From the NCBI GenBank assembly GCA_024663395.1, contig JANFAH010000039.1, forward strand, positions 47,501 through 111,500: 64,000 bases of DNA, given 5' to 3'. The stretch comes from Pisolithus tinctorius (Eukaryota; Basidiomycota; Agaricomycetes; Boletales; Pisolithaceae). Both the position numbers and the translations under genes were made by a program. The notes below the pieces were generated by a model. The model had not been told where the DNA came from, made no database searches, and was given only the letters and a program-made list of their open reading frames with translations. Every line of letters begins with the position of its first letter. Position 1 is the stretch's first letter. This document shows, piece after piece, positions 1 to 14,110 of the stretch.

Positions 1-520
1 ACACAAACTACCCTATTCCTACTACCAACACTACCAACAACACTACACATTTCCTCCTACACTCCACCATTATTCCTATTACTACCACTCATCCAATTAC
101 CAACTACCCTACAAAATCTACCTACTACACTACTACCAATTTCTTCCCACACTACACTACCATTACTACCACTCCTACTACCACTACCACTACTCACACT
201 ACTTACACTACCACTTCTACACATTTCATCCCACATTACCCTATTCCTATTACCAACACTACCAACTATACTACCATTATTATTACTACTACTACTACTA
301 CTACCAAAAACTTCCCAAACTACTCTATTCCTATTACCAAAACTCCCACTACCACTACCAAAAACATCGCACATTACACTATTATTTCTATTACCAACTA
401 CTCTACCCTTACTACTACCAAAAACATCCCACACTACTCTACCCTCACTACTATTATTACCATTACCACTACCACTACCACTACTACTACTACTACTAAA
501 ACATGTCAAACACTACACTT
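1..520. repeat. Degenerate trinucleotide microsatellite (ACT/TAC/ACC)
   Basis: The first half kilobase consists almost entirely of imperfect ACT, TAC and ACC triplets with short interruptions. A 150-codon open frame on the minus strand (57-509) encodes only Ser, Gly, Asn, Val and Arg runs, as expected from a translated triplet repeat, so I do not call it a gene. Confidence 0.85.
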
Positions 521-539
521 TCACTACCAACACCACTCT

Positions 540-3500
540 CACTTGGGGGGGTCTGCAGGGTTACCTCAGGGTTACTTACTGCCATTCTCATCTGGGAGTG
601 TGGGCAGTGACTTGGGGTTGTTTACCATGGTTATCTTGCAGGTGTGCAGGGGGGTCAACTTGGCCATTATTTACTGGGGTTATCTCAGGGGTGTGTGTGG
701 GTGTCCACCTGCTCCATCCACATAAGCAACTCATCCCTTATTTTCCCTATAGTCAGTAGCCAGTAGTCCTTATAAACCAACTGGTCACTTTCTTTTTCTT
801 CATCATTTTCTTTTCATTTTCATTTTTTCATTTTTTTTTTTTTTGGCAAGTCATACTCATCACATCTATGGTTGTCACTCCATGGTTGGTGATTCTTAAC
901 CCTTGGTCCTATGTACCCTTTAGTCTGCAGTCAGTACTTGGTACTCGGTGACCAGTAGTTGCTTTGGCCTTCAGTAGTCACAACTCTGTAGTTTCTACTC
1001 AGTGCTTGTTGGTAGTCTCAGTCCTACCAGTCCAGATGACCAACTGCTCCATTATTTTCTCTGGCCCATACTTGGTAGTCCATCTTCCATAGTATTCATC
1101 CTCTTTGCTCCCTACCATCTCAGTCCTATTCAAGATAACCAACTCCTCCCTTATTTTTATTTTTGTTAGTCACATCCACCACATCTTCAGTCCTCAGTTG
1201 GTAGTCTACAGTCCCTACTATGCCCTCGGGTACTCTTCTCATGCATCACTTGGCCCTTGGGTAGTCATCCATCATCCATACTGCTCACCCTCAGCTGGTA
1301 CTCACTGGTTCATGTCCCCTTTCCCTACTCCTTGCCTGACTCATCCAACCACTCATGCAACCCCCCAGCTACTCCATCAGTCCAGTGGCCACATCATCAT
1401 TTCTGACAAAATCTAAGTAGGAAGTGACTAACATACAGTTGCTAAAGAGTGTAATACAAATGCAAGCGATAACTATACCTCGGCCACTGCCTGAGTATGG
1501 GCAAGGCAACTGAGGTTTTGTAAGCATGAGAGGTGATGTATATACATGCAAAAACGAGCTCCCAAGGGCAAGGGACAAGGGTTAAGAAAAGACACTAGCA
1601 GTGATACATAACCTGTCAAAGACAGAAGCACAGGAAAAAGGCCAGTTCATCTAAGGGTTTGTCTGCTGTTTGTCTGCCAGTCACTTCTTGACAGCTTCCA
1701 CCTTTCATATTCATGGTTACAGTCCTTTTCAGTCGCTTGTTAGTTGCCATTTGACACTGGAACAGCATGGACATGTGGTCAGTGGCCTTGCCACTTCATC
1801 CCTTGTAGTTGATATTCAGCAGTCATTCATCATGCTACTCTGCAGTCTCCTCTACACTTGTCCTTTTCTGTCATCGTTGCACAAACTCAGGTTTTGCACA
1901 GCACGACAGTGGCCACAGCACTGCACAGTACCACAGTATCACAGAGTGATCTTTGACATGAAATGCAGAAAATAACCCTCATAATGTGATGCAAATCTCA
2001 GAAATCAATCGATCACATTAAACAAATGACATGAGATTATATACTATGTGCTCCAAAATGTGGAGTTTACATATGGATTGGTCACCATGTGTGTGTAGGT
2101 GGGGGGACCTTCCTGTGACAGTACAGCATGGTGTAGCAATGTCGTGGTTTGCTGATTTTGGTGATCATGTTCATATTGACCATGCCATCCTTGGACCTTG
2201 ACAGTCAGCAGTCAGTGGGTGTCAGGCGTTGGTTGTGAGTCATTGGCAAGTGGTCTGTAGCAGGCTGCATTGCCAGCAGTTGATTGCAATTGCTCAGTAG
2301 TCATGCGATCTGTCGTGAATGCTTTGGAAGTGATCTGACAGGTGGAGAGTGGTCTGTCATTTTGCTGACCCCACAGACACTGGTCAGATGGTGCATTGTT
2401 AGATGTGATCCAAGGCAAGAACAGCAGCACTTTGGTGCATGGCTGTTGATACTGCTTTGATGAGCTGTTGATGGAGTGTGGCTTATGCTTATATAAGCAG
2501 CCAAAACATATCAGGGTATTTGAGCATGACAAGGGGAAATGATGGTGAGAGAGGGAAGCCATAGATGGGTCGACCGAGATCTCAGGAGAATCAGGGGAGA
2601 TAGGGAGGCACATGGTTTGATGAGAGAGATGGAATAGACATGCAGATCTGTGGACATGGCATTGAATCAAATGGTAGAGGGTATGTATCTCTATGGACCT
2701 ATAAAATAAAATGATATGGCCCTAAGAAAAGAAGGGTTGTGGGATTTGCGCAAAATGGAGCATCTTATGAAGTGTGTGTGAAAGCCATATTCCAGTGAGA
2801 TGTGTTTGAAGACAGGTGGAGAAAATGGAGGTGTGATGTGCACAAAATGGCATGTGGTGCAAAATGCGCAAGATAGATGGATACTAGTGGTGTGTGTATC
2901 GAGGACAATATAATATACAACTACGATGGTAGAATATACACCGAAATGCACTGGTCAAGAATAGGTTTATCAGGCCCTCATACCGACAGAACCAAGGGTT
3001 TGCGCAAAACGGGGTGTATGAGGAAACATGCTGTGATAGCGAGTTTCTGTTCCACTGTACAATGTGCAGGAGATACTGATATTGATATTGATCTGATCAC
3101 GCTGACAAACGAAGGCAGATGGATGACATTTTTAGCAATGAAACAATATCCGTACATGCAATCAGTTGAGGATACATATTCTAAGTGCTATCAACGGGAG
3201 ACACAGAGGATATGGTGAATTGTAATGGACACAAGTGAAATGTGTACTGGACTTGGTTGACCATGATGTGAGTTGTTCATTATAACATGAATGTTATAAT
3301 GGGAAAATGGCATGTGGTTGGATGGTGTTGGCGATATGGGGCAGAGATCTGAAATTGAGTGATCAGTGGTGGACGTGAATGGGGCGCAGAAAGACTAACC
3401 TTCGATACAATGGATGTCGATTACAGATCGATGGTCACTGTTGACCAGTTCATATTCCAGCAGAGTGTCCAATAGACTGGATGGACAAAGCATCAGATCA

Positions 3501-4322
3501 GTAGATAAAGAAAGAATGGAATTATGACTGACCGACGATGAAGGGTGCGTAAGTCAGCATGGCAGTAGAACCATTGAATTTCGACCCAAACGATCTGATG
3601 GAAAGTCGAAGTGTGAGTTGAGATCAGAGAGGACAAGGGACGACATACCTGCTGTGTATTGTGTGGTTGAATGAAAATCCCTTTTATGGTGCCAAACCAA
3701 TATGACATTAATATTGGATTGCCGTCGTCATCCAAAGAGATTCCATGCTCAGGGTGGATGGACACACTGAGAGGGTTGAGGATGTCAATAGATCAGCGCA
3801 ATAAAAGTGTGGACAGATATGCATGTATTTCCTATTTTGTACCGTACAACTGTCGGACGGTCATCGTCATTGTCGGCATCATATAGGTCTGGAGGTGATG
3901 TGCATTTACACGACATAGTACACATGAAAACTTACACTCAATCACATCAGATTGGATTAGGTCAGTGAGGTCGGGTGGAGGATCCATAGTGGGCATATTA
4001 GCGATTGTGTGGTGTCAGGTTGTGCGGGCATCGATGGACATGGTGGAGGTGGTTGCTGACTCAGCATCCATGATGGTGGTGTGGTGGAATGGGATGTGAA
4101 GGCGAACTGTTGACAAATGTAGGTGTCTGATCATTTCAAATGTGTTTGTCACTTGATCACACAAAACATGCCTGCCTTTGATTTGCACAAAATGTTGCAT
4201 AATATGTTTTGTCTGACGATCAACCTATCACTTGATGTACACATAAGATGACACATGGATCACACAAAAACATGGTACCCTGTTTTTGCGTCCACTGGAG
4301 GGAATAAACTCTGCATACAGTA
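540..4322. other. Intergenic, no convincing gene
   Basis: No frame in this stretch has a recognisable domain or a consistent exon series. It contains a T tract near 820-845, loosely repeated AGTAGTC/GGTACTC words (about 700-1300), and from about 2.7 kb scattered copies of the words TTTGCGCAAA, TTTGCACAAA and TGTGCAAAA, which also occur in the introns of the neighbouring minus-strand genes. Part of it may be the 3' flank of the gene ending near 4.57 kb. Confidence 0.5.

Positions 4323-4363
<41 letters not shown>
4323..4363. repeat. (AC)n(AT)n compound microsatellite
   Basis: About 12 AC dinucleotides run directly into about 9 AT dinucleotides. Confidence 0.9.
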
Positions 4364-4571
4364 CCCATGCAGGACTGTATGGTCTGCACAATTCCGGTGT
4401 GAGTACAGATTGCACAATGAATCCCACATCAATCCATGAACATCTGTATTGGTTATGCCCGCTTACATACACAAAATGATGATCACATGACCATGTTGCA
4501 TACACCATCAGTCATGGCATCAGCACATTACAATACTGCTATCAATGCCAATGACATGATCGATGACAGTA

Positions 4572-7500
4572 TTACATATAACGTGAAACCTTTCTGCCCG
4601 ATCTGGAGCTGGCATGAATGCCCTGACCACCTTCATCACTGCTTTCACATTCCTGGTGGGTTCGCTTGGAAGACAAGGCCAGCTGCAGTGACGAGGGAAG
4701 GGGTCGGCCAAGTACATAATGATGGTCGTTCAGAACGTCTGCTGCTTGAGCCCCTACCAAATATCTGACAGCATCGAATCCACCATATTTCCCTCCAGTT
4801 TTCAACAGCCATACCACCTCAGCATGTTTCTCTTCGATTATTGCCATTGGGAGAGGGCGGATGTCTATGTTCCATTTCGCAGAACGGAATCCACTCGCCG
4901 TTTCTACAGTCGCAAGCCCAAGGCGCACCAGGAGCATCGAATTGATCCCTTTCGCAGCTGGAAGAGTCCACTGTTGAATGATCGCGGCTGACAGACACGA
5001 GCAAACACTCACTGTGTTTTGCAAACCATGGCCTGAGATCAGCTCGAGAACACATTCATTGCAATATAGGAGAGGAGGCCTCATACAGATTGATGATGAA
5101 TGCCAATACCATGGTGATAAAAGGTTGTGGATTGTTTATACTTGCGGCTGGTGTGCATGACCCAGTCTAGATCTTGGACATAGTGTTGGTACTCAGATCT
5201 GTTCGATGGGTACCTATCCAGCGATGGGGGGAAGATCTTAGGCAGCAGACCACAGCACATGATCGCACTGATCATCACAAGTTGATGGAGGGGTTTGGTA
5301 CCATCATACGTGTTCCTGACGAAGTGATAGGCCTCGAGTATGTAGGGTGGAGACGACCTGCCTGTGATATGACTCAGATCCCATTCGCTTGGCAAATTCA
5401 CTTTGTGTAGCACCGAGTCAAAGGCGGTCAATCAAATGTTGATCGCAGACCAGTCACTGTGGGGATCGCTGGATTGAATTTGAACTGAAGCTTGCTGAGC
5501 CATCAGCAGGGCAGAGTTACTTTGGGACAATGTGGATGAGTTCATCGTCAAAGACAGTGCCTTTGCCCCTAGATTTAACCACACATCGTGCACAACCATA
5601 GTAGAAGGCCGACCCACTCTGTTTGCAGGATTGGGAGACCAAGGCACATGGTTGATCTTAAGTGCCTCGCAAGCACAGCAGAAGGCATTGACCATGAAGC
5701 GATGTTCATGCAGAGGTGGGATTCCAGCATGCCACACAATGGCCTTGATCTCATCGATGGCAATGTTGGTGACATGGAAGAAATTTCCAGTGTGGATGAA
5801 GGGCAGTTTCCGATGGCCATCATGGGCACACTGAGTGATGATTGTCTCCACGAAGAACGTCACAGGCCTCTGACCAAGTACTGACATGGTCAGGTCGAAC
5901 TTTCCTGCATCTGATGGCATGATGGCAAGCAGAAGATTCGATAACACGCCTTGGTTGTAGGACAAGGGACATGGCTCGTCCTTCCAACGCACCAAAGCCA
6001 TGAACCAATCGCGGGCAGCATGCCTGACGATGTTGTCATTCAACCTGAGAAGATCATTGAGTTCTTCTGATACCTTGGAGAACATGAATTGTTTCACGTT
6101 GTCGAAATAAACTTGCAAGGATATCTCGGATGCATAGCATGCGATCCTGAAAGCAGGATCAGATATCGATGGATAATGCCTCCTTTGGCACATTTTCCAG
6201 TGCGAGAGTCATTGCAAAACATGCTTCAAAGACCTATGAGATGAGCGCAGAGTCAACATCGACATCATGTGGAATTCTAGGACATCGACCAAATCCACAA
6301 ATCCACATGCCCCATGATTTGCGTGCACATGGCAATGCCACCATGGACCCAGTCATGCATGGCTGCATTCAAATCATAACATTTCTCAGATGTCAATCAA
6401 ATACAAATGCACAAATACATCCATCCATCGATTTGCGCACATGGACCCCCTCAGCGATGACTTTGGAGAGGTGGCAAGTGAAAGACAAGGTCGATCACTC
6501 ACCTTGTAATGATTGCTACCATATGTCAGCTCTTGACATCGCTTGGATGATGTCAGCAGGTGGTGCGTTGCAAGGTCGACAGGCCATGAGTTCAGCCGGA
6601 CTGTCAACATGCCCATGGGCAAAGATGACAGTGCAAGAAAATGGTTAGATAGGCACAGAAATCCATCGTGAATCAATCCGAGGGACAGCCACATTCGGTC
6701 CATCAGTCTCTTGCACAACACTGCTGTGTTGCTGGTGTGTGCATAATTCAGTGTGTGCTCCAGCATCGAGACGAGCTTGACCATGCATGGGTTGACCGCT
6801 TCTCGTTTGTTCAGACCGGCCACATGCTTCTCCCACAATATATCGAGAGCCATGGGACGTCTTACATTGGGTTTGAAGACGATGAGCACATCCTTGATCG
6901 GGTTCAGAATGCTAGGGTAACTCCACACTTTGAGCAACTGGCAGATGACTTGGTCATATATCATCCTTGTGATGCATGACATATGAGCAGATGGAGCATG
7001 CGGACGAGACAGCAGGTACTTACGAGCCATTGCAAAGGTCTGGACGTAGTCTGGAAACATCCAAGGTATATGTATTTTCGAATCAAAGGGTCTGGGGTTG
7101 CCAATCGCCCGACACCTTCTGGCTGAACCTGTCATGGGGTAGACCCTGTTCACAGAATTGAACACGTTTCTGCCACCGTCGCCGAGCTGGTCTTGTTTTT
7201 GTACCAGTACCAGAGAATGCACTGGTGACCATGCCTCTCTGGACGACATGAAATTTAGCCTCTGTTCGAACATGATGTGACAAAGAATTATAAATCTGAG
7301 ATGAGATTCTGATGATAGCAGGAGACATATGAGGGTCAGGCATGGCATCGTCTCCATCGCCGATGTCGAGGTCTGCATCTGCATCGGGATCTTGGATGGC
7401 ATGGTCGACATGCTCAAGTCTGTGAGTGAAAGCAGGCATGAGACCTGCAGCCTTGACGTTGCCCAAATCCCTTGTGAATGCCGGGGGGTACACGGTGCAA

Positions 7501-9183
7501 GGTGATTCATTGTTGACATGGCCATAGGCATCTTCGTTTCCCTGGAACAACTCGTGTACCTGCTTCAAGTCCAGCAAGGCACCACAGGCCTGGTATGCAG
7601 CAGGACTCCTTCTGGGGACCCAGAATCCATCCTCGTTGTAGACATTTATTTCGAAGCCATGTTCGTCCAGCAGCGGGAGTTCATCGAGATTGACAGGAAG
7701 ACAAGAGGGATCATCGTCAGACTTGTCATAGAGGATGGGGTGTTTGTCCATGATCATGTGCTGAGCGATGTCGGTCCAGTGCTCAACGGCAAGGTAGCTA
7801 CAGGCAAAGGAGTCAAGGGGATGAGGGATGGAAGCGAGGACAAATGGACATACCTGATGTGGGTGGCCAAGGAGAAGGAAATGTGGCGGATGTGGGCATA
7901 GTTTTGGTCATGGTTCCAGTTCATATGCTTGAGATCGATGGATTGGGACACCATGAGTGGCTGGTTTTGTCCATAACAAAGGGAGACGGTGACAGGGGCA
8001 TTGGCAGTGAGAAAGCCATCTTGCTTCCAAGATCGAGGGGCAGTGGCGACCCAGGCATGCCAGAGGTCGATGAAACCTTGATGAAGGCAAAAGAGGTCAG
8101 GCAAGCAGAGGTTGATCATGCGATTGGATTGACTGAAATGACCCCTGTGAAGCATAAGTCAGATAAGCATGTAGGGATCAAGGAAATGTGCAAATGAAAG
8201 GAAGACATGAAATGTGCAGGACGATGGTACAGAGATTGCAGATCGTCAAAAACACACAAACGGATGGGAGTCGAAAAATGCGTGACTCACATGACTTCTG
8301 TGGAATCCTTCACTGCATCCCAGGTAAGTGGTTCTGGATATGGGTCCAAGCAGTGAATGTCCTCATGGCGCATCTCAGAGAGGACGTGGGTGATGAACAT
8401 GACTATCATGTGTGCATGGTGAGGGGCAATGACCGGGTGCCTGTGATCCAACAATGGGAGCTTGTTGGGCCTGTTATCTGGATCACGAATGTCAAAGAAG
8501 ACATGAGGGACGATTGCAAGCCAGAATTGGTCGTCGAGTCGAGTGCCGACATACATCATCCTGCCCTTGGGATTGAATGGGAGAGCATTGGCAGCATTGT
8601 CAGGCCAGAGACGGAAGGTCACAGTAAGTTGGAGTTTGGCGGTCCAGTTATGATCAGCAGTGACGTTGGGAAGTACAGCATCGAGGCCATGATGGGAGCT
8701 GACATACAAAGCATAGTCGAGGTAGTGAGGGCTGAGGCGAGGGACAAGGTCAGGGCTACTGGTGTTGACACAATAGTGGTCATCGATGTGGATGCAATGA
8801 CGATTGGACAGCAAAGAGATCGCTGGTATGGCTCATCTGTTTTCATGGAAGTTAGACAAGGTCCTGAAGGAGACGTGCTTGAGGCGATGGGCATTGAAGA
8901 GGCGGAGATGGTCAGAGTCAGCTGGAGGATGGTGAGGGTAAAGTGCAAGGTGGACATCGACTTGTGCATGAGGGCCACCAGTTGCAAGCTGTTGAGGGAC
9001 CTCAGCAACGTCGAAAGGGGCATCATGCTGGCCTTCGTCGACGATGGGATCATCGTCAGAGGCAGAGGAATTGCTGAAGCAAGGGGGTACAGGTGAGTGT
9101 GATGGGAGCTGTACACAGATGATAGGATGGGCATACCTGATGGAGTCAGCGATGGAGACGTTGTCTAGATTGGTGTCAGACAT
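4572..9183 (-). pseudogene. Gene Z: large multi-exon protein of unknown function, decayed
   Basis: I do not recognise the family. Reading leftward from an ATG at 9183, exons can be chained by splice motifs: a short first exon (MSDTNLDN...), a long exon to about 8287, then about 8128-7850, 7802-7022, 6964-6491, 6193-5081 and a last stretch near 5000-4572. The product would be roughly 1,100-1,200 residues, with an acidic Asp-rich patch (PDADADLDIGDGDD, near 7390) and no visible nucleotide-binding or catalytic motif. The frame is cut by single TGA codons at 8833-8835, 7083-7085 and 5432-5434; coding continues in the same frame after each, and Arg (CGA) would fit. Introns hold scattered ATTTG(C/T)(G/A)CA words. 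The coding signal is good, the function unknown, and the last exon borders are uncertain. Confidence 0.55.
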
Positions 9184-9207
9184 GCTGGTATGGAAGAAGA
9201 TGAGCAA

Positions 9208-10400
9208 GATAGAGAAGAGGAGAAGGGAGAAGATACAGATGATTGTGAGAGGTGAGGAGCGAGTGGAGACAGGAAGGATAGGTTGAGGGGGTTGATGGGG
9301 AGAGGGTATTAGTAGGCTTAGAGGCAGGCATGTCGAACAGGGGAGGGAGCGGCAATGGACCTAGAGGAGTTAGGATGGCGAGGAGGGTGGCACATTGAAT
9401 TTAAGTGGACAGCTGAGGAATGAAGGACAAGCGGGACAGATGAGAATCAAATATGAAATACAAAATTTATGAAGTGCATGGAGATACACATCGGATGGCT
9501 AAGACAAAAGGAGGAGACACAGGAGAAGAAATAAGTATTTATGAGGGGATGATATCATCCCAGCTGTTCCATGACATCTTCTGTCTCTGCAACCTGACTC
9601 AAACGGGAAGAGGGAGGATCACCAGCATGGAGGAATTTTTTTCCACAGCAAATAGACGTCGCTGTGAGTAAGGGGGAGGAAATGACGTTGGTTATGAGAA
9701 ATGAAGAAGGAATGAATGGAAGAAGACATATGATCGGAAGGGAGGGAGACATCATCTTCGACAGAGGAAAGGGAGTTTGAGGCAGCGCACTTCATGTTGT
9801 GGGTGGGGAGAGCCGAAGAGGAGGGGGTTGGGGGATGAGGAGGGTGCAGGTCACGCTTGACGGACTTGTTGGAAAGCTTGATATGGGAAGTGGGTGGGTT
9901 GTGGATGGAAGGAGGGATGGGGGGAAGATCTGGAGAGGGTGAGAGGGGAGATGGAGGAGAGAGAGGGAAATACCATTGGGGATTGCATGAAGAGGGGAAG
10001 GAGCAGTGGTAGGAGGAGACAATAAATGTGGAGTATGATGGGAGGGGCCTGGGAGAAGGGGTTAGGGTAGGATGCAGGTGTGAGGCGAAGAATACCTTGA
10101 TCTAATTCGGTGTCTGTGGACATGGCTGAAGGGTCAGGATGAGGAATGAGAGGAAGAGACGAGATGTAGCGACATACAAATGTCAGGGTTGAGGACATCT
10201 TCAGGATGGTCTGTGGATGGGAGATGGGAGGTGTGTATGAAGGTCGATGGTAGCAGAGCAGAGAAACGTGCCAAAATGGAGAGATATGTTTTTGTGCATA
10301 AAGGGAGATGGCATGTAATGTGCACCAGGGGGGAGTGGGGATGAAATGCGCATCGAGGGATGGTGGGTGAAATGTGCAAAAAGAGGGATGAGATGTTTTG
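9208..10400. other. Purine-rich low-complexity spacer
   Basis: The plus strand is rich in GGAGG/GAGGAGA runs, so several antisense frames encode only Ser/Pro/Leu-rich peptides. The stretch lies between gene Z and the ParB-like pseudogene. I see no supported exon, although the two genes could conceivably be one transcription unit. Confidence 0.4.
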
Positions 10401-10410
10401 CACAGATTAA

Positions 10411-13400
10411 GATATTCGACAACGACTTATCGGGAGGAACAGACACTGTCGACATTTCCATGGATGCCTTGTCGCGATGAACGTCGCTGGGGATGTCCTG
10501 CAGAGAGCCTTGTCGATCAGATGCATCGTGAAGAGGTCCAAAGTGATTGGGTCTCGTGTTGGGAGGGCTATCTTTGTCAGATTCATGTCCCGTAGACATA
10601 TCCTCATCAGGCATGGTAGCAGCCACACGACGGCCTGTGAGACATGTCATCAATACAAGAGAGATGGATGAGGGTGATGGGCAACACACCTGCGATGACG
10701 GATCTTGATGTCTTCTGAACGGGTGCAGGGGTGACAGGCTTGCGCTGCTTGACTTCTGAGCAGGAGAGAATGATGAAGGGTTTCCGTTGAGATGCGAGTT
10801 TGGATCTCTCTTCTGCAGTGCTGTTCCAGATGACATTCAAACCATCGACGTCTTCTGTGAACTGCGCATTGGATGGATTTAGGCCCTCCATCTCCAGGTG
10901 CTGATTCCATGCATTGACCTGGAGACTCTGCAATTGAGTGAGATCGGCTGACATGAAGGTGACGCCTGCACACACAGCAACAAGATCTTTGAGAGAGGAT
11001 TGGACATCTGGATGCAAGTCGGGCTTGTCATGAGCAGTCATGGTATTGGTGGTGTCGACCCAAGTGATGGTTTGTGTCTGGACGTATTGGATGATGCGCT
11101 GCAACTGAGCTTGCTGGTCTTTTTTCATGACGCTGAGGGTGTGGTGAGCAAGCTCGGTATGCAGATCGAAGCCTTCGACAGCATTCGGGACAGTGGGGAT
11201 TCCATCGGCCCAGGGGTGAGAGACGGCGACTTTTGTGGGACGTTGCTTGATGTTTGAGAGGGTGGTCTGGTGCCTCTCTTTCTGGATGGTGGTGAGATGA
11301 TATGGAGCGGTGTCAGCTTCAATCTTGTTGTGCAGAAATGCAGTGCTGCCCTGTGGATCTGATAGGAGCTGAGGATGGTACTCACTGATGGCACAGGCCT
11401 CATATATGGAGAGGCAAGCAAGAATCCTCAAGATGCGTGTGCGAGAGGGGCCATCCAAGGTTGCCCATTCCCAAGTATGAGCGTGGATGAGGTCATAGCC
11501 TTGGAAGGAGTGTGGGATGGTGTTGGTGGTGATCTTGGAACGGCGTGTCCAAGGTCAATTGCAGTAGGACCAGGCAGGGCCAGTGAGTTTCTCACTCTTG
11601 TCGAGTGCCTTGCAAGCAGCAAGGGCTTCCAACTCAAGACTACGGGCACGGGCCTCAGCTTCAGCTCTCTCTTTCTCACATCACACAAGCGTTCTGCCCT
11701 TGTTTCTCCTGGGGTTGCCTCGTCATCATCATCGGAGGACTCTGATGGATCGCCATCTCGCTGTCCTTCATCATCACCACTAGCACCTGCTGTGAATTCC
11801 TCATCCCCATCGTCCTCACACTTCTTTGCCTTGCCCTTACCCTTGATAGCAACTGATGGGGCCTTTTTTGAAGGCTTGGGACCACCGCTGAGCAAGAGGC
11901 CAAAGATGGCAAGGAGTTGTGCTTGGCTGATAGATCTGTCAGGGACGTTGAGGGTCATCAGTTGACCCTCCATGTTGAGGAGCGTGGGATAGTGTTTGAA
12001 GATCATGAGGACGATCTGAATATTAGACATATATCGAGTGCGATAGGATGAGATGCGATGAGAAGGACATACCTTGTCCCACATGACATCATGGGTGTTG
12101 ACGTGATATTGAGGGTGAGCGAATATTGCACACCGGAGATCTGCACTGGCTGACCTGGGGGTCCATTCTTTTGGGTGAATCTTGGCGGTATATACGAAGG
12201 GTGTCCACCAGGACGAGAGCTGCAGGTTGATTAGTGATGGTCATGACAAGGAGGTCATGCAAATCATGGTGTAGTATGATTTGTGCATATTGGATTTCCA
12301 TGGATATCGTGCAAATCATCATGCGGTATGATTTGTGCTGATTGGCATGAATGTATGGCACATGACGCACCTCAAGAATAGCATGTTGTATGTGTTGTAA
12401 ATGCACTTTGAAGACCTTGAAGATCGAGCTGGGCATCAGTGGGAATCCAGCAAACTCATCCCTCTGACTATCCAATGTCAGCACGATGCGCACCTTGATG
12501 GCACATGTCTTCAATGCATGGCATGTCTCAGGGCAGATCCTGGACAGATCTCCACAGGTCGCCATATCATCGACCTCGGCTTGCATTTTCATTGGGACCT
12601 CAGATGCATATTGTGCATAAGAAGTCATCCACTCTGATGACGACTGATTTCCAAATTCTTGGACTGCCGACATATTCTTGATGCAGCGTTTGAAACATTC
12701 ATCGATTGCAGTGCGTATCCTGTCACTGTAAGCTTCCGGGATTGGCTTGGCATCTTTGAGCTGCTGGACAATGGTGTCCAGTTGTTCTTGTGCGATGTTG
12801 GCATCCTTTGCGTCCTTCGATCTAAGCTGTGCCAAAAGACTCCTCATGCTCTTCTCATCCAGCTCCACCGAATTGAAACACATCCAGAATCTCCTCTCCA
12901 GACATCTGACCATATATGCCAGTATCTTGCATCGATCGTCAATGGAGTTCTTTCAACCTAATGACACATCCACGTACCCCTCCATAGCTAGAAAACATTG
13001 TCACATAGAATTCTGAAAACACCATGAAATCCACATGCCAGAAATGAACCCCTGCTGAATCGAAATATGTTAGCATCTCCCACACATAGTCCTGTCTCAG
13101 CAGATCATGTTGCTTCGAGGCATTCCCTTTCGATTGAGGGATGGCCTTCATGTTGCGGAACATCTGCTGTTTGGACTTCATCGCCTTGAAGAACTGAATC
13201 AGTCCTTCCATTGGTGATTCCATGTAGACATGTTTCGTCTCGTTCTTTGCAATATGGAGAGTGAGGGTTTCATTGATCTTGCCTACAGAAACATTCGTGT
13301 CAGCCAACTGTATTGCACAAATCCAGTGACACCATGATATGCGCAAATGGATCGACAGTGTGAATTGTGCTGTGACCATCAGTCCCTATCTTGTGTCATA

Positions 13401-14110
13401 CGGCGATTACATTGTGTGCAAATCAATTGACATATCCATTTGCGCATACCGATGGCCTCGCATTCATGTCTGACATAGGAGATCACTTACTGTCATCAAA
13501 CAGCGACACAAGCCATTGCCCTTCGTACGTGATGATCGCCTCCAGCTTGTCCTTCTCTGCCTTCTGCTCCTCGTTCCATTTCTTCAGCTGGTTCGCATCC
13601 ACCTCGTCTACATCCTTGTTCACGATCGACTGTTCCAGAGACACAAACTCATCCAGTTGCTTCTTCTTCTTCTCGAACCAGATCGCAAGTGCTTCCAATC
13701 GATGTTGCCCTCCAGCCGCATACACCTTCCACCCATCTCTGTGGTTTGTCGCGATCTCCAGGATCGGAATCTCGTCCCTTGGCACATCCTCCAGCGTATA
13801 TGTATCCTGTTTGATCAGGCTCTTCGATACAATCAACAGGATTGCATGTGCTCGGTTGAACCGATGTACCCCATTTACCTGAAACGATTCAACAAGCTCA
13901 GATATCTGTGTCTTTACCAGTTTTCATGGGTTCCATTTCCCAAACTCCAAATTCTCTTGGTTTTTTAGAATGTCCAGTCATGCATATCCCATCAGCGCTG
14001 CTTTCATCTTCTTGTTCAGCATATTCACTTCTTCTACCTCATCTTCTAACCCCCCTCCACACACCCCTCGCCGATCCAGCAACATCATATCCTTCACTTG
14101 CTGTTCATCA
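10411..14110 (-). pseudogene. Gene Y1: ParB/sulfiredoxin-fold-like protein, multi-exon, decayed
   Basis: The 5' part (about 13880-13483) encodes a conserved block ending in WKVYAAGGQHRLEALAIW. The GGQHRLEA core resembles the phosphate-binding G-x-x/H-R motif of ParB/Srx-fold domains; a Lys/Glu-rich helical segment follows and ends WLVSLFDDSK. Later exons: about 13285-13000; 12958-12370; 12225-12074; 12016 onward (acidic, then an EAEARARSLELEALAA helix) to about 11390; 11375-10690; and 10640-10430. Breaks: TGA at 13924-13926, 13978-13980 and 11555-11557, a frame change near 12945 and another near 11670. Gene Y2 (45.8-49.6 kb) is a homologue, and 38.1-45.8 kb carries a second copy of the 5' region. 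The ParB assignment is by motif only; the role is unknown. Confidence 0.6.

Noticed and set aside
57..509. 150-codon Ser/Gly/Asn-rich open frame
   Set aside because: It is a translated triplet microsatellite with no stop by composition, not a gene.
4436..9286. Plus-strand open frames across gene Z, e.g. 8188-9096
   Set aside because: They are antisense to better-supported minus-strand exons and have no domains or splice partners.
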